From Spizellomyces punctatus DAOM BR117 (lineage: Eukaryota > Chytridiomycota > Chytridiomycetes > Spizellomycetales > Spizellomycetaceae): 31,659 nt of DNA. This document shows positions 8,888 through 19,257 of the stretch, piece after piece. The notes beneath the pieces were generated by a model. It ran no database searches, had not been told where the DNA came from, and was given only the letters and a program-made list of their open reading frames with translations. Each line of letters opens with the position of its first letter. Position 1 is the stretch's first letter. The DNA lies in contig NW_015971564.1 in the NCBI RefSeq assembly GCF_000182565.1, positions 9,779 through 41,437 of the forward strand, read 5' to 3'. Made by a program: the position numbers and the translations under genes.

Positions 8888-9390
8888 TATTGAAACTTAG
8901 CGCTTGGAACACTGATTTCCCGTGTAGAAATCACTTCTCAAAGACCTAGTAATGCCTGTGGCCGCTAGTAAGACTTCTGGGTGCAGTAACTTGTGGGATA
9001 ACACGCTTGTATTAATCCAGAGATGTTCAAAAGTCCCCTTTATATAACCCAGTACATTCTCCAGCCTCCCTCCGCCTTTGTTTGCTGTTTACATGCTTCA
9101 GCCCACTTGTTTACATGCTCAGCCGTGCTCAGCAGCTTCAGCCATGCCTTGGCAAACATTACCTGAAGATCTAGATCATCACAAACCTTCCAGACCTTCT
9201 AAGACTGCTTACATGATGATTTACCCCTTTAAATCATTCACACACGCGTCTGTGATCATTCTGATTACTCTAAGTCCAATTCCCCACGTTGTAACTTAGC
9301 CAGATCAGATGTGAACTGTCTAATGACATCCCAGCATGATCTCACATGATTTATAGATCATACAGCGTGGTTTAAGCCTGAATCTCAACA
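8888..9390 (-). repeat. Copia solo LTR (503 bp) inside the gypsy-1 integrase, left copy
   Basis: A full copia LTR without internal sequence, flanked by CTGGT at 8883-8887 and 9391-9395 (ACCAG on the minus strand). It separates the second integrase Asp from the catalytic Glu. Its presence with the same flanks in the right gypsy-1 copy shows that the gypsy-1 copies were duplicated after this insertion. Confidence 0.93.
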
Positions 9391-10533
9391 CTGGTGAACT
9401 TGGTGTCTCTGTCTGATACAATCACTTCTGGGAGGCCATGGTGCATGAAGATGTGCTTCAAGAAGAGCAGGGCCAGGTCCTTGGCTGAGGCTCTGGTGGT
9501 GGTAGGGATGAAGTGGCCTCTCTTTGACAATCTGTCAACAATGACAAAGATGGCATTGTGACCAGAGGAAGTCATGGGTAGGTCAGGGATCAGGTCAATG
9601 GAGATCTGGCTCCATCTGGTCTTGGGTACTGGGAGGGGCTGCAGCAAGCCTTCTGGTGGTTGCTGACTAGGTTTGCTTCTCTGGCAGGAATCACAAGACT
9701 TGACATACTTCTTAGTGTCCTTGTACATCCTTGGCCAGTAGTAATGCCTTGCTAGGGCATCATGGGTCTTGGTGATGCCAAAGTGTCCAGCATATTGAGT
9801 GTCATGGGTTTCTTGGAGTAGGCTCAACCTTAGGTCTGGGTCACTAGGAACAAAGATCCTGTCCTGGAAATAGAGTAACCCATCCTGATGGCTGAGGTAC
9901 TTGAGCCTTTGTTGCTGGTCTTCTGGTCTCCTGGGGTCATCCAAAGCTTGGATGAGCTCTTGAAGTTCTGGGTCTTCTGTGGTACTGGTCTTCAATCTCT
10001 CTTGAAGGGTGCTGGTGGTGTGGGTCACAGCATTCAACTCTGCTGTCACCAAGGCCTTGCACTTGATGCATCTTGGGGCCAGGTCTGGTCTTCTAGACAG
10101 GATGTCTGCCACTGTGTGGAGTCTTCCTGGGCCATAGCCAATCTCAAAGTCAAAAGATTGGAAATTCATGACCCATCTGGCTTGTCTTCTGGTCAAGAAG
10201 GGCTGGTTCTGTAGCCACTTGAGGGACTGGTGGTCTGAGATAACTTTGAAGGGGGTTCCTTCCAGGTAGGGCCTCCAAACTCTGAGGGCATCATGGATGG
10301 CTAACAGCTCTTGTTCTCTGGTGTCATATCTGGTCTCTGCTGGAGCCATCTTCCTGGAGTGGTAGGCAACTGGTCTGATGCCTTTCCCATCATCCTGTCC
10401 AAGCCATGCTCCAACTGCATAGCCTGAGGCATCAGGGAAGACAGTGGTAGGCAAGGCTGGGTCAAAGGGTCTGAGTACAGGGGCTTTGGTGACCATATCC
10501 TTCAGCTGCTGAAAAGCTTCTCCTGAGGTTCAG
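9372..10533 (-). pseudogene. pol: Gypsy-1 pol fragment: RNase H, zinc finger, integrase core (left copy, truncated)
   Basis: The minus strand is open from 10496 down to a stop inside the solo LTR at 9372, so the last five residues are LTR-encoded. The RNase H, HHCC finger and first two integrase Asp residues are present. Homology to gypsy-1 stops at 10533, where it joins the truncated LTR of copia copy 2. One T is missing near 10517 relative to the other copies, which shifts the frame next to that junction. The RT is absent. Confidence 0.85.
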
Positions 10534-10812
10534 CAGTGCTCAGCAGTGCTCAGCAGCTTCAGCCATGCCTTGGCAAACATTACCTGAAGATCTAGATCGT
10601 CACAAACCTTCCAGACCTTCTAAGAGTGCTTACATGATGATTTTACCCCTTTAAATCATTCCCACACGCATCTGTGATCATTCTGATTACTCTAAGTCCA
10701 TTTCCCCACGTTGTAACTTAGCCAAATCAGATGTGAACTGTCTAATGACATCCCAGCATGATCTCACATGATTTATAGATCATACAGCGTGGTTTAAGCC
10801 TGAATCTCAACA
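10530..10812 (-). repeat. Copia copy 2, 3' LTR, truncated (283 of 503 bp)
   Basis: On the minus strand it begins TGTTGAG at 10812 and is lost after the CTGAGCA repeats. TCAG (10530-10533) is shared by the gypsy-1 sequence and the LTR at the breakpoint, a 4-bp microhomology. TATA, R and U5 are missing, so this copy has no complete 3' LTR. Confidence 0.88.
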
Positions 10813-12680
10813 CTCCCACTCAGTGAATCATCTGATTTCCGACAGAGACCCATTTTACCACAAAGTTTAAGGTGTTTTGTCTTGGGTAAGGCCTTGGTGA
10901 GAATGTCAGCCGTCATTTCTTCTGTCTGACAGTACTTGAGGCTGATTTTCTTGTCTTCTACTGCTTGTCTGATGAAGTGGTGCCGCACATCAATATGTTT
11001 GGTCCTTGCATGATGTGTTGGGTTGTTGGCAAGTGCTATGGCGCCCTGATTGTCACCATACAATGTTGTAGGACCACTTTGCTGATGTCCTAGCTCGCCT
11101 AGGAGTGTTCTGAACCAGATAACTTCCTTGGTAGCTTGACAAAGAGCCATGTACTCTGACTCTGTTGATGATAGAGCGACTGTAGGTTGCCTCTTGCTTT
11201 GCCAGCTGACTGTGCTGTTGCCAATCTTGACTAAGAAGCCAGTGGTAGACTTCCTGAAGTCCAAATCACCGCCCCAATCTGCATCAGAGTATGCAGATAG
11301 CTCCCACTTGCTCTGAATGCTGCCCAGTTGAAGTCCTAGGTCTGTGGTGCCCTTCAGGTACCGCATGATCCGTTTGACTGCTATCCAGTGCTGATGTCCG
11401 GGGTTGGAAAGGTACTGGCTAACTGATCCAACTGCCGCTGCTATGTCTGGTCTGGTGCCCAGCATTGCATAAATGAGACTTCCAACAGCACTTCTGAAAG
11501 GAACCCCGTTCATTTCTTGCTGTTCTGCCTCAGTTTGTGGTGACATGGCCTTGGTGAGCTTCTGGCCATTCTCTAGTGGTGTGGCAACTGGTTTGCTGTT
11601 ACTCATATTGAATTTCTTCAATGTTTGACCGAGGTACCGCTGTTGGGAGAGCCAGATTGACCTGTTGGCTCTGTCCCTGACCACTTGAATGCCGAGAAAA
11701 TGCTCTAACTGGCCCATATCAGCCATCTTGAACCGCTTCTTGAGTTCTTCTTTGAGTTTTAACAACTCCTGGTCGTCCTTTGATGCCAGAATAAGGTCAT
11801 CCACATACAGGATAAGGTGGATGCCCATCTTCTTGTTGATGTACAGCCCGTGGTCTGATTCACACCTTTCAAAGCCAAGTTCTTTGAGTTGCCCATCAAT
11901 GACTTTGTTCCAGGCTCTTGGAGCTTGCTTTAACCCATACAAACTCTTCTTTAGCTTGCAGACAAGCCCATTTGCTGTGGTGAAGCCTTCTGGTTGGTCC
12001 ATGTAGATGTCCTCCTCAATGGTCCCATTCAAGAATGCTGTTTTGACATCCATTTGGTGAATCTCCATGTCCTTCATGGCTGCTAGTGTCAGAACCGTCC
12101 TGATGGTTGCAAACTTGACTACTGGGGCAAATGTCTCCTTGTAGTCCAGTCCTTCAACTTGGGAGTATCCTTTGGCTACCAGTCTGGCCTTGTAGCGCTC
12201 TACAGAGCCATCTGACTTGAGTTTCAGCTTGAAAACCCACTTGCAGCCAACTGTGGATCTTCCTGGTGGTAGTTTGACTAAGTCCCATGTCTGATTCTCC
12301 ATCAGAGAGTCATATTCTGCTTTGACAGCCGCCTCCCACTGTTTGGCATCATGTCTGGTCCTAGCTTCAGCCAGAGTGCTGGGTTCTTCCTGTGGAACTT
12401 CCCCAATGGTGAAGGCAAAAGCCAGGTTTGACTGAGTTGGCTTTGCAATCCACCACTCTCCCGGTGGTTTGTGAAATCTGGCGCTCTTCCTGCTGAGTTC
12501 TGGCACTTCCTCAGCATCCTGGAAGTCGTCCCCATCATCTTCTGATGCTGAAGAGTTGTCTGGAGTGATGCTAGATGGTCTCTGAGTCTCTTGAACCGTC
12601 CCTAGCCCTTCTTGGTCGTCCAAGAATGAAGGCTCCCCTCCCAGAGGCATCTGTAGCTCTCTGGTCTTGCTGTGGTACAC
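10794..12680 (-). pseudogene. pol: Copia copy 2, RT and RNase H part of gag-pol
   Basis: This encodes 628 residues homologous to the second half of the copia polyprotein, with the YVDD motif, the first RT Asp and the RNase H D-E-D set. It is out of frame with the gag-integrase part because of two single-base insertions near 12665 and 12755. It shares diagnostic substitutions with copy 4 (21660-23977) rather than with copy 1, for example Gly for Ala in the TTAN(G/A)L segment and Thr for Met in the T/M-ADIL segment. It has no start of its own. Confidence 0.9.
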
Positions 12681-12718
12681 TCTGCAGTCGCTGCTGAGTG
12701 CTCCACATCAAGTTTTCA

Positions 12719-14800
12719 TCAAAGATGACGTCCCTTGACATGAGAGCTTGAATTCATTTCAGGTACCCACAGTCTGTAGGCCTTACTCTGAGTGCTGTAG
12801 CCGACCATGACTGCTTTCTTGGCCTTCTCATCAAGTTTTGACCGCTTTTCCTTTGGAATATGAGTGTAGGCCACGCAGCCAAACACTCTGAGGTGCTGGA
12901 GATCTGGTTTACCGCCTGTAAACTCTTGAAATGGTGTTGATTGGTTGCTGAGTGCTGCAGTGGGGCTCCTGTTCCTGAGATAGACCGCTGTCATGATTGC
13001 CTCGCCCCAGAACTTGTAGCTGAGTCCACTGTGGTGCAGCATGCACCTTCCCATTTCCACCAGCGTTCTGTTCATCCTCTCAGCAACACCATTCTGCTCT
13101 GGTGTGTAGGGGGTGCTGAATTGCTGCTGAATTCCCTTCTGCTTGCAGAATTTCTTGAATTCTTCGCCCACATACTCTCCCCCATTGTCTGATCTGAGAG
13201 TTTTGATCTTCTGCCCCATGAAGTTGGTTGCCCAGGCCTCAAACTCCTTGAATTTGCTGAGAACCTCACTCTTCTCCTTCAGAAGATAAACTGCCGTCAT
13301 CCTTGACTTGTCATCAATGAATGTGACAAAGTACTTTGCCCCACCATGACTTGGTGTCTTCATGGGCCCACACACATCACTGTGAACCACCCCCAGCAGT
13401 AGAGCCGCTCTAGCTGCTTCTCCCTTTGGAAAGGGACGCCTGGTGATCTTTCCAATGGCACAGGCTTCACATGGTGATGTTTCTGTGTGACTCTTGACCT
13501 CCAGACCGCTTCCCAGCTGGTTCCTAGCCAAGATTTTGATGCTGTTGACGTTCAGGTGTCCCAACCTGCGATGCCAGAGGTCCAAACTCATTCCAGAGGC
13601 TATGTTTGCATGTTCTCTTGCATGAAACTTGTATAGACCGCCGCCTAGAGTTCCCTGGATTGCTTCCTGACCATCTGAAGTCTTGATACAGCATCCCTTG
13701 CTGCCAAACTCAACTTTGGCACCGTTTTCAGTGGCTCTTCTTACTGAAAACAAGTTCTTTTCAAGCTTGGGAACAAACCACACGTCTCTGAGGGTACAGA
13801 ATCGGTTTCTGCCTGTCTCAAGTGTGATCTGGCCCTTCCTTATTGCCTGAACTGTTCTGTTGTCCGCCAGATGGACTTGAATTGGTGACATCTCCATGTA
13901 ATTGGTCATCCAATCCTTCCTGTGTGACATGTGCTGTGAAGCACCCGAGTCCACAATCCACCAGACTGCTCCCTGAGAGGTTTTGGTGTCATCTCCCGAC
14001 TGAGCACAGAATAGGAACTCATTCTGAGTTGCCTGACTGGTGCTGGCTTGATTGGCTTGTTGTTTGGTGTCCACCAGAAACTTCCTGCAGTCCTTCTTGA
14101 AGTGGCCTTTCTTGTTGCAATAGAAGCACTTCCCTGCTATCTTCTTGGTCCCACCATGCTTGCCAACCTTCTGCCCGCCTTCCCTGCTGAAAAAGGCCTT
14201 CCCTTTGCTATCTCCTTCACTCCCAGCTTCCTTCCTGCGTGTTTCTTCATGCAAAAGCCGTGATGTGAGGAATTCCAGCGTCAGAGAATCACTCCTGGCC
14301 TCCAAAGACACCACCAGCTGTTCATAACTCTCTGGTAGGCTGTAGAGTAGGGTGATGACTTGGTCTTCTTCACTGACTGGCGCCCCAATGGCCTCCAACT
14401 GCTGAGCCATTGTCCTGACCGTGTTTATGTGTCCCAACATGCCCCCAGTGCCGTCTTCCATCTTCAGAGTGAGAAATTTCCTCCTTAGATAGAGCCTACT
14501 GGCAATTCCCTTCCTTTGGTGGACGTCACTGAGCTTTAACCAGGCCTCTTTTGCAGTTACAGCGGTCTGTACATGCATGAGTTGGGCATCACTCAGTGAC
14601 AGAGCAATTACAGCCATTGCCCGCTCATCCCTTCTCCTCCAATCCTTCTCAGAGGTTCCCTCCATGCTCTGATCCCCCTCAATCACACCCCACAGCCCCT
14701 TTTCCTTCAGCAACATCGTCATTTTGAACTTCCAGAGGTGGTAGTTCATGCCATTGAACTTTTCCATCGTGAGTTTGGTGTCCAAGTCCGTGTTTGACAT
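12719..14800 (-). pseudogene. gag-pol: Copia copy 2, gag, protease and integrase part of gag-pol
   Basis: The 693-residue frame starts at the same gag ATG as copy 1 and contains the zinc knuckle, protease DSGA, HHCC finger and integrase D-D-E. It ends prematurely at 12719 after a short region of substitutions plus one inserted base (about 12745-12760). Differences from copy 1 include M4T, V19M and T528M. With the frame broken before the RT, this copy should not make a full polyprotein. Confidence 0.92.
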
Positions 14801-14979
14801 GTCTGAGCTGATTTGGTGAGTGGATGTGCTGTTGGAGAAGAGGTGAAATCGTCCTGGTGTGGTAGGTGGTCCAAATATGAGGTTGGGAAGAAGATAGGTC
14901 CGTCAGGAAGATGGTGTGGCCGTCAGAAAAGAGATTTGAAGCAGGAAAATATCAGTGATAGCTATCAGGGCTCATAACC
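14801..14979 (-). other. Copia copy 2 leader and primer-binding site
   Basis: This is the 179-bp stretch between the 5' LTR and gag, an inverted counterpart of 2405-2583. It retains the GGTTATGAGCCCTG primer-binding site directly after the LTR (14966-14979). No coding is seen. Confidence 0.7.
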
Positions 14980-15482
14980 TATTGAAACTTAGCGCTTGGA
15001 ACACTGATTTCCCGTGTGGAAATCACTTCTGGAAGACCTAGTAATGCCTGTGGCCGCTAGTAAGACTTCTGGGTGCAGTAACTTGTGGGATAACACGGTT
15101 GTATTAATTCAGAGACGTGCAAAAGTCCCCTTTATATAACCCAGTACATTCTCCAGCCTCCCTCCGCCTTTGTTTACTGTTTACATGCTTCAGCCATGCT
15201 CAGCAGTGCTCAGCAGTGCTCAGCAGCTTCAGCCATGCCTTGGCAAACATTACCTGAAGATCTAGATCGTCACAAACCTTCCAGACCTTCTAAGAGTGCT
15301 TACATGATGATTTTACCCCTTTAAATCATTCCCACACGCATCTGTGATCATTCTGATTACTCTAAGTCCATTTCCCCACGTTGTAACTTAGCCAAATCAG
15401 ATGTGAACTGTCTAATGACATCCCAGCATGATCTCACATGATTTATAGATCATACAGCGTGGTTTAAGCCTGAATCTCAACA
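14980..15482 (-). repeat. Copia copy 2, 5' LTR (503 bp)
   Basis: A complete LTR, nearly identical to 1902-2404. One visible difference is GTGACGATC here against GTGATGATC there. The outer flank is AACAG (15483-15487), the complement of the CTGTT before copy 1, followed by the same gypsy-2 LTR piece. Copies 1 and 2 therefore descend from one insertion by segmental duplication. Confidence 0.9.
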
Positions 15483-15708
15483 AACAGGAACCTAACAGAG
15501 CGCTTCAATGGCCTGATCACCCGTACCGAAGCCTCTAAATCCTGCTCGGTTCACAACTAACTGACTCTCCTTGCCTCTCGCCCTCAAGTCGCTACCGATG
15601 CCCAAAGAAAGGATTTGGAGACTACGATTCCTAGTACGGACACCCACATAACCTGCTAGGAGACCCAAGTCGTCTTTACCATAGTCTACCAACAAAAAAT
15701 CCGTTACA
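15483..15708 (+). repeat. Gypsy-2 LTR distal fragment (inverted copy of 1676-1901)
   Basis: A plus-strand block ending CCGTTACA directly before gypsy-1 RT coding. It carries the LTR terminus but not the rest of gypsy-2, which shows that it was copied together with copia copy 2 and gypsy-1 as one segment. Confidence 0.78.
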
Positions 15709-17444
15709 TGATGGATAGGCTGAATGGAGCCCAGGTGTTTACCAAGCTAGATCTGAAGTCAGGCTATTACCAGATCAGAGTCCACCCAGAAGACATCCCC
15801 AAGACAGCCTTCAGAACCAGATATGGTCACCTTGAGTTCCTGGTCATGTCCTTTGGAATGACCAATGCCCGAGCCACTTTCATGACTTTGATGAATGATG
15901 TCCTTAGACCCTTCTTGGACATCTTTGTTATTGTCTACCTAGATGACATCCTCATCTACTCCAAGACCCCAGAAGATCACCTGGACCACCTCAAGCAGGT
16001 TCTGCAAGCCCTCAGGCAGAACAAGCTGTATGCCAACCCCAGCAAGTGCCAGTTCTTCAAGCAAGAAGTAGAGTTTCTTGGCCATGTAGTCTCACATGAA
16101 GGAGTCAAGCTTGATCCCAAGAAAGTGCAGACTGTTCAAGAATGGCCCACCCCTCAGAGTGTCACTGAAGTCAGACAGTTCATGGGCCTGGTGAACTACT
16201 TCCATAGCTTTCTGAAGGACCTGGCAGAGCAAGCTGCACCATTGACAGACCTGTTGAGAAATGACAAGCCCTGGACCTGGTCTGAACCTCAGGAGAAAGC
16301 TTTTCAGCAGCTGAAGGATATGGTCACCAAAGCCCCTGTACTCAGACCCTTTGACCCAGCCTTGCCTACCACTGTCTTCCCTGATGCCTCAGGCTATGCA
16401 GTTGGAGCATGGCTTGGACAGGATGATGGGAAAGGCATCAGACCAGTTGCCTACCACTCCAGGAAGATGGCTCCAGCAGAGACCAGATATGACACCAGAG
16501 AACAAGAGCTGTTAGCCATCCATGATGCCCTCAGAGTTTGGAGGCCCTACCTGGAAGGAACCCCCTTCAAAGTTATCTCAGACCACCAGTCCCTCAAGTG
16601 GCTACAGAACCAGCCCTTCTTGACCAGAAGACAAGCCAGATGGGTCATGAATTTCCAATCTTTTGACTTTGAGATTGGCTATGGCCCAGGAAGACTCCAC
16701 ACAGTGGCAGACATCCTGTCTAGAAGACCAGACCTGGCCCCAAGATGCATCAAGTGCAAGGCCTTGGTGACAGCAGAGTTGAATGCTGTGACCCACACCA
16801 CCAGCACCCTTCAAGAGAGATTGAAGACCAGTACCACAGAAGACCCAGAACTTCAAGAGCTCATCCAAGCTTTGGATGACCCCAGGAGACCAGAAGACCA
16901 GCAACAAAGGCTCAAGTACCTCAGCCATCAGGATGGGTTACTCTATTTCCAGGACAGGATCTTTGTTCCTAGTGACCCAGACCTAAGGTTGAGCCTACTC
17001 CAAGAAACCCATGACACTCAATATGCTGGACACTTTGGCATCACCAAGACCCATGATGCCCTAGCAAGGCATTACTACTGGCCAAGGATGTACAAGGACA
17101 CTAAGAAGTATGTCAAGTCTTGTGATTCCTGCCAGAGAAGCAAACCTAGTCAGCAACCACCAGAAGGCTTGCTGCAGCCCCTCCCAGTACCCAAGACCAG
17201 ATGGAGCCAGATCTCCATTGACCTGATCCCTGACCTACCCATGACTTCCTCTGGTCACAATGCCATCTTTGTCATTGTTGACAGATTGTCAAAGAGAGGC
17301 CACTTCATCCCTACCACCACCAGAGCCTCAGCCAAGGACCTGGCCCTGCTCTTCTTGAAGCACATCTTCATGCACCATGGCCTCCCAGAAGTGATTGTAT
17401 CAGACAGAGACACCAAGTTCACCAGTGTTGAGATTCAGGCTTAA
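15708..17444 (+). CDS. pol: Gypsy-1 pol: RT (5'-truncated), RNase H, HHCC finger, integrase core
   Basis: Real gypsy-1 coding spans 15709-17425. The last five residues and the stop come from the inserted copia LTR, and the apparent ATG uses the final A of the gypsy-2 LTR. The open frame holds RT palm motifs (LDLKSGYYQI, YLDD at residues 77-80), RNase H (D226, E267, D292), an HHCC zinc finger ending CDSCQRS, and integrase Asp505 and Asp566. The catalytic Glu is in the next piece (17950-18786), in the same frame once the LTR and one duplication are discounted. RT fingers, protease and gag are missing because gypsy-2 had inserted. Only one CpG occurs (15870-15871); every other Arg codon is AGA or AGG. 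Confidence 0.94.
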   Translation: MMDRLNGAQVFTKLDLKSGYYQIRVHPEDIPKTAFRTRYGHLEFLVMSFGMTNARATFMTLMNDVLRPFLDIFVIVYLDDILIYSKTPEDHLDHLKQVLQALRQNKLYANPSKCQFFKQEVEFLGHVVSHEGVKLDPKKVQTVQEWPTPQSVTEVRQFMGLVNYFHSFLKDLAEQAAPLTDLLRNDKPWTWSEPQEKAFQQLKDMVTKAPVLRPFDPALPTTVFPDASGYAVGAWLGQDDGKGIRPVAYHSRKMAPAETRYDTREQELLAIHDALRVWRPYLEGTPFKVISDHQSLKWLQNQPFLTRRQARWVMNFQSFDFEIGYGPGRLHTVADILSRRPDLAPRCIKCKALVTAELNAVTHTTSTLQERLKTSTTEDPELQELIQALDDPRRPEDQQQRLKYLSHQDGLLYFQDRIFVPSDPDLRLSLLQETHDTQYAGHFGITKTHDALARHYYWPRMYKDTKKYVKSCDSCQRSKPSQQPPEGLLQPLPVPKTRWSQISIDLIPDLPMTSSGHNAIFVIVDRLSKRGHFIPTTTRASAKDLALLFLKHIFMHHGLPEVIVSDRDTKFTSVEIQA

Positions 17445-17928
17445 ACCACGCTGTATGATCTATAAATCATGTGAGATCATGCTGGGATGTCATTAGACAG
17501 TTCACATCTGATCTGGCTAAGTTACAACGTGGGGAATTGGACTTAGAGTAATCAGAATGATCACAGACGCGTGTGTGAATGATTTAAAGGGGTAAATCAT
17601 CATGTAAGCAGTCTTAGAAGGTCTGGAAGGTTTGTGATGATCTAGATCTTCAGGTAATGTTTGCCAAGGCATGGCTGAAGCTGCTGAGCACGGCTGAGCA
17701 TGTAAACAAGTGGGCTGAAGCATGTAAACAGCAAACAAAGGCGGAGGGAGGCTGGAGAATGTACTGGGTTATATAAAGGGGACTTTTGAACATCTCTGGA
17801 TTAATACAAGCGTGTTATCCCACAAGTTACTGCACCCAGAAGTCTTACTAGCGGCCACAGGCATTACTAGGTCTTTGAGAAGTGATTTCTACACGGGAAA
17901 TCAGTGTTCCAAGCGCTAAGTTTCAATA
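17426..17928 (+). repeat. Copia solo LTR (503 bp) inside the gypsy-1 integrase, right copy
   Basis: A complete LTR from TGTTGAG to TCAATA flanked by ACCAG at 17421-17425 and 17929-17933. These perfect duplications define the exact LTR ends for the family. It carries several CpGs, in contrast to the surrounding gypsy-1. Confidence 0.95.
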
Positions 17929-17949
17929 ACCAGTTCATTCTGGTCCAAC

Positions 17950-18786
17950 TTGATGCAACTCTTAGGCTGCAACACCCTCCTAGCCACTGCAAGGCACCAG
18001 CAGACCAATGGACAGGCAGAGAGAACCATCAAGACTTTGAAGATTTACCTCAGAGCTTTCCTGCAGTACAACATGAAGAATTGGGAAGATCTTCTCCCCT
18101 TTGCTGAGTTTGCCTACAACAACAGTATCTCAGAAACCACAGGCTTTACCCCATTCTACTTGGAGAATGGCCAGCATCCCAGGACCCCAGCAACACCACC
18201 AGGAGAAAGCAATGATCTTGAAGCAACAGACTTCCACCAGTATATTCAGCAACTGCTTCAAGTAGCCAAGGATAACATGATACTGGCCCAAGAAAGACAA
18301 GTTCAGCAAGCCAACAAGTCTCTCAAGGCCCCAAGCTACCCCCTAGGCTCCAAAGTTTGGCTATCTAGAGAAGGTATCACCCCAGAAGAAGAAGCCCAGA
18401 GGCCAGCCCAGAAACTTCTTCACCCCTGGCTTGGACCTTACAGAATCAAGGCCAAGGATGAATTTCAGAATTACACCCTGGAGCTCCCCAGCACCATGAA
18501 GATTCATCCAGTGTTCCATGTGAGACTCCTCAAGCCTTACCTGGACCCCACAGAGGACTTCCCTACCAGACCAGTACCCCCTGAGCCTGAGCCAATTATC
18601 CAGCAAGGAGAAGAGTTTTGGGAAGTTGAGAAGATTCTGGACCACAAGACCAGAAGGAAGAAGAATCTCTACCTCATCAAGTGGAAAGGCTATCCCTCCT
18701 CTCAGAACACCTGGGAACCAGAAGAATACCTCCTACCCCATGGCAGAGAAATCTTGAAGGAGTTCCTAGCCCAGAAGGGAGCTTAA
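17950..18786 (+). CDS. pol: Gypsy-1 pol C-terminal part: integrase end, GPY/F module, chromodomain
   Basis: Coding resumes at 17934, right after the solo LTR and its duplication. Residues 15-30 of the listed frame carry the H-Q-Q-T-N-G-Q-A-E motif with the catalytic Glu at about 18019-18021. A GPY/F module (WLGPYRI) follows, then a proline-rich linker and a chromodomain over about residues 221-278 (VEKILDH, LIKWKGY, TWEPEEYL). The TAA at 18784 is 17 bp before the LTR. No CpG occurs in the whole 837 bp. The chromodomain marks the element as a chromovirus and predicts targeting to modified histone H3. Confidence 0.94.
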   Translation: MMQLLGCNTLLATARHQQTNGQAERTIKTLKIYLRAFLQYNMKNWEDLLPFAEFAYNNSISETTGFTPFYLENGQHPRTPATPPGESNDLEATDFHQYIQQLLQVAKDNMILAQERQVQQANKSLKAPSYPLGSKVWLSREGITPEEEAQRPAQKLLHPWLGPYRIKAKDEFQNYTLELPSTMKIHPVFHVRLLKPYLDPTEDFPTRPVPPEPEPIIQQGEEFWEVEKILDHKTRRKKNLYLIKWKGYPSSQNTWEPEEYLLPHGREILKEFLAQKGA

Positions 18787-18790
18787 TCTT

Positions 18791-18802
18791 AAAGTGGGGG
18801 AG
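18791..18802 (+). other. Gypsy-1 polypurine tract
   Basis: AAAGTGGGGGAG lies directly before the LTR terminus TGTGACAG, the expected plus-strand primer position. Confidence 0.8.
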
Positions 18803-19006
18803 TGTGACAGAATTCTTCTGTCAGTGCTATGGTTATACTGGTTAGATGTGGTTCCAAACTAGTGGTCACATGACTTTGCTGATGGTGTCAGCATTCATTT
18901 GACCAGAATTAGATAAATAAGCAGATTTAGCCATTTCTGGCTAAATTAGATGAGTATCCTGACACACTAGCATCTGCCCCTTTTAATCAAGTGGCACAGT
19001 GTATTT

Positions 19007-19216
19007 AGGATGACTTGTCTCACTTGTGATTGGCTATAAATGGTGCAATAGGCTGACAAATAGTTTAGGATGACATGTATGAGTTCTGATTGGTTGCAAA
19101 TGGTGCAATAGGCTGACAAATAGTTTAGGATGACATGTATGAGTTCTGATTGGTTGCAAATGGTGCAATAGGCTGACAAATAGTTTAGGATGATGTGGGT
19201 GAGATCTGATTGGGTA
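19007..19216 (+). repeat. 60-bp tandem repeats in the gypsy-1 U3 (about 3.5 units)
   Basis: The units start at 19007, 19067, 19127 and 19187 (partial). Each includes TGATTGG, an inverted CCAAT box, and all but the partial last unit have the shared core TGGTGCAATAGGCTGACA. The array ends about 35 bp before the TATA box. Arrays of this kind in U3 commonly act as enhancers; that role here is inferred from position and motif. Confidence 0.85.
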
Positions 19217-19249
19217 GTTAGGATATAGCATTTGTCAGCCCCTTTTGTC

Positions 19250-19257
19250 TATAAAAA
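19250..19257 (+). promoter_or_regulatory. TATA box of the gypsy-1 LTR
   Basis: TATAAAAA followed by GAGGACC lies downstream of the tandem repeats. The gypsy-2 LTR has a closely similar TATAAAAAGAGG, which suggests the same type of core promoter in both families. Confidence 0.6.

Larger units (their letters stand above)
5156..10533. repeat. Left arm of inverted repeat I (partner 16282-21659)
   Basis: Paired positions sum to 26816 (26815 below about 6250), for example 8030-8866 with 17950-18786 and 7094-7294 with 19522-19722. The arm of about 5.4 kb includes the copia 3' half, the broken 3' LTR, the 383-bp solo LTR, and gypsy-1 with its solo copia LTR. It is nearly identical to the other arm apart from a few clustered single-base indels. 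Confidence 0.85.
10530..17383. repeat. Right arm of inverted repeat II (partner 1 to about 6850)
   Basis: Positions sum to 17384 in the outer part and 17382 after two single-base insertions in copia copy 2. Matches include 1689-1892 with 15492-15695 and 2584-4640 with the 12744-14800 side. The arm contains copia copy 2, the gypsy-2 LTR fragment and gypsy-1 pol, all inverted relative to the left end of the window. It overlaps inverted repeat I, so gypsy-1 pol is shared by both. Confidence 0.82.
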
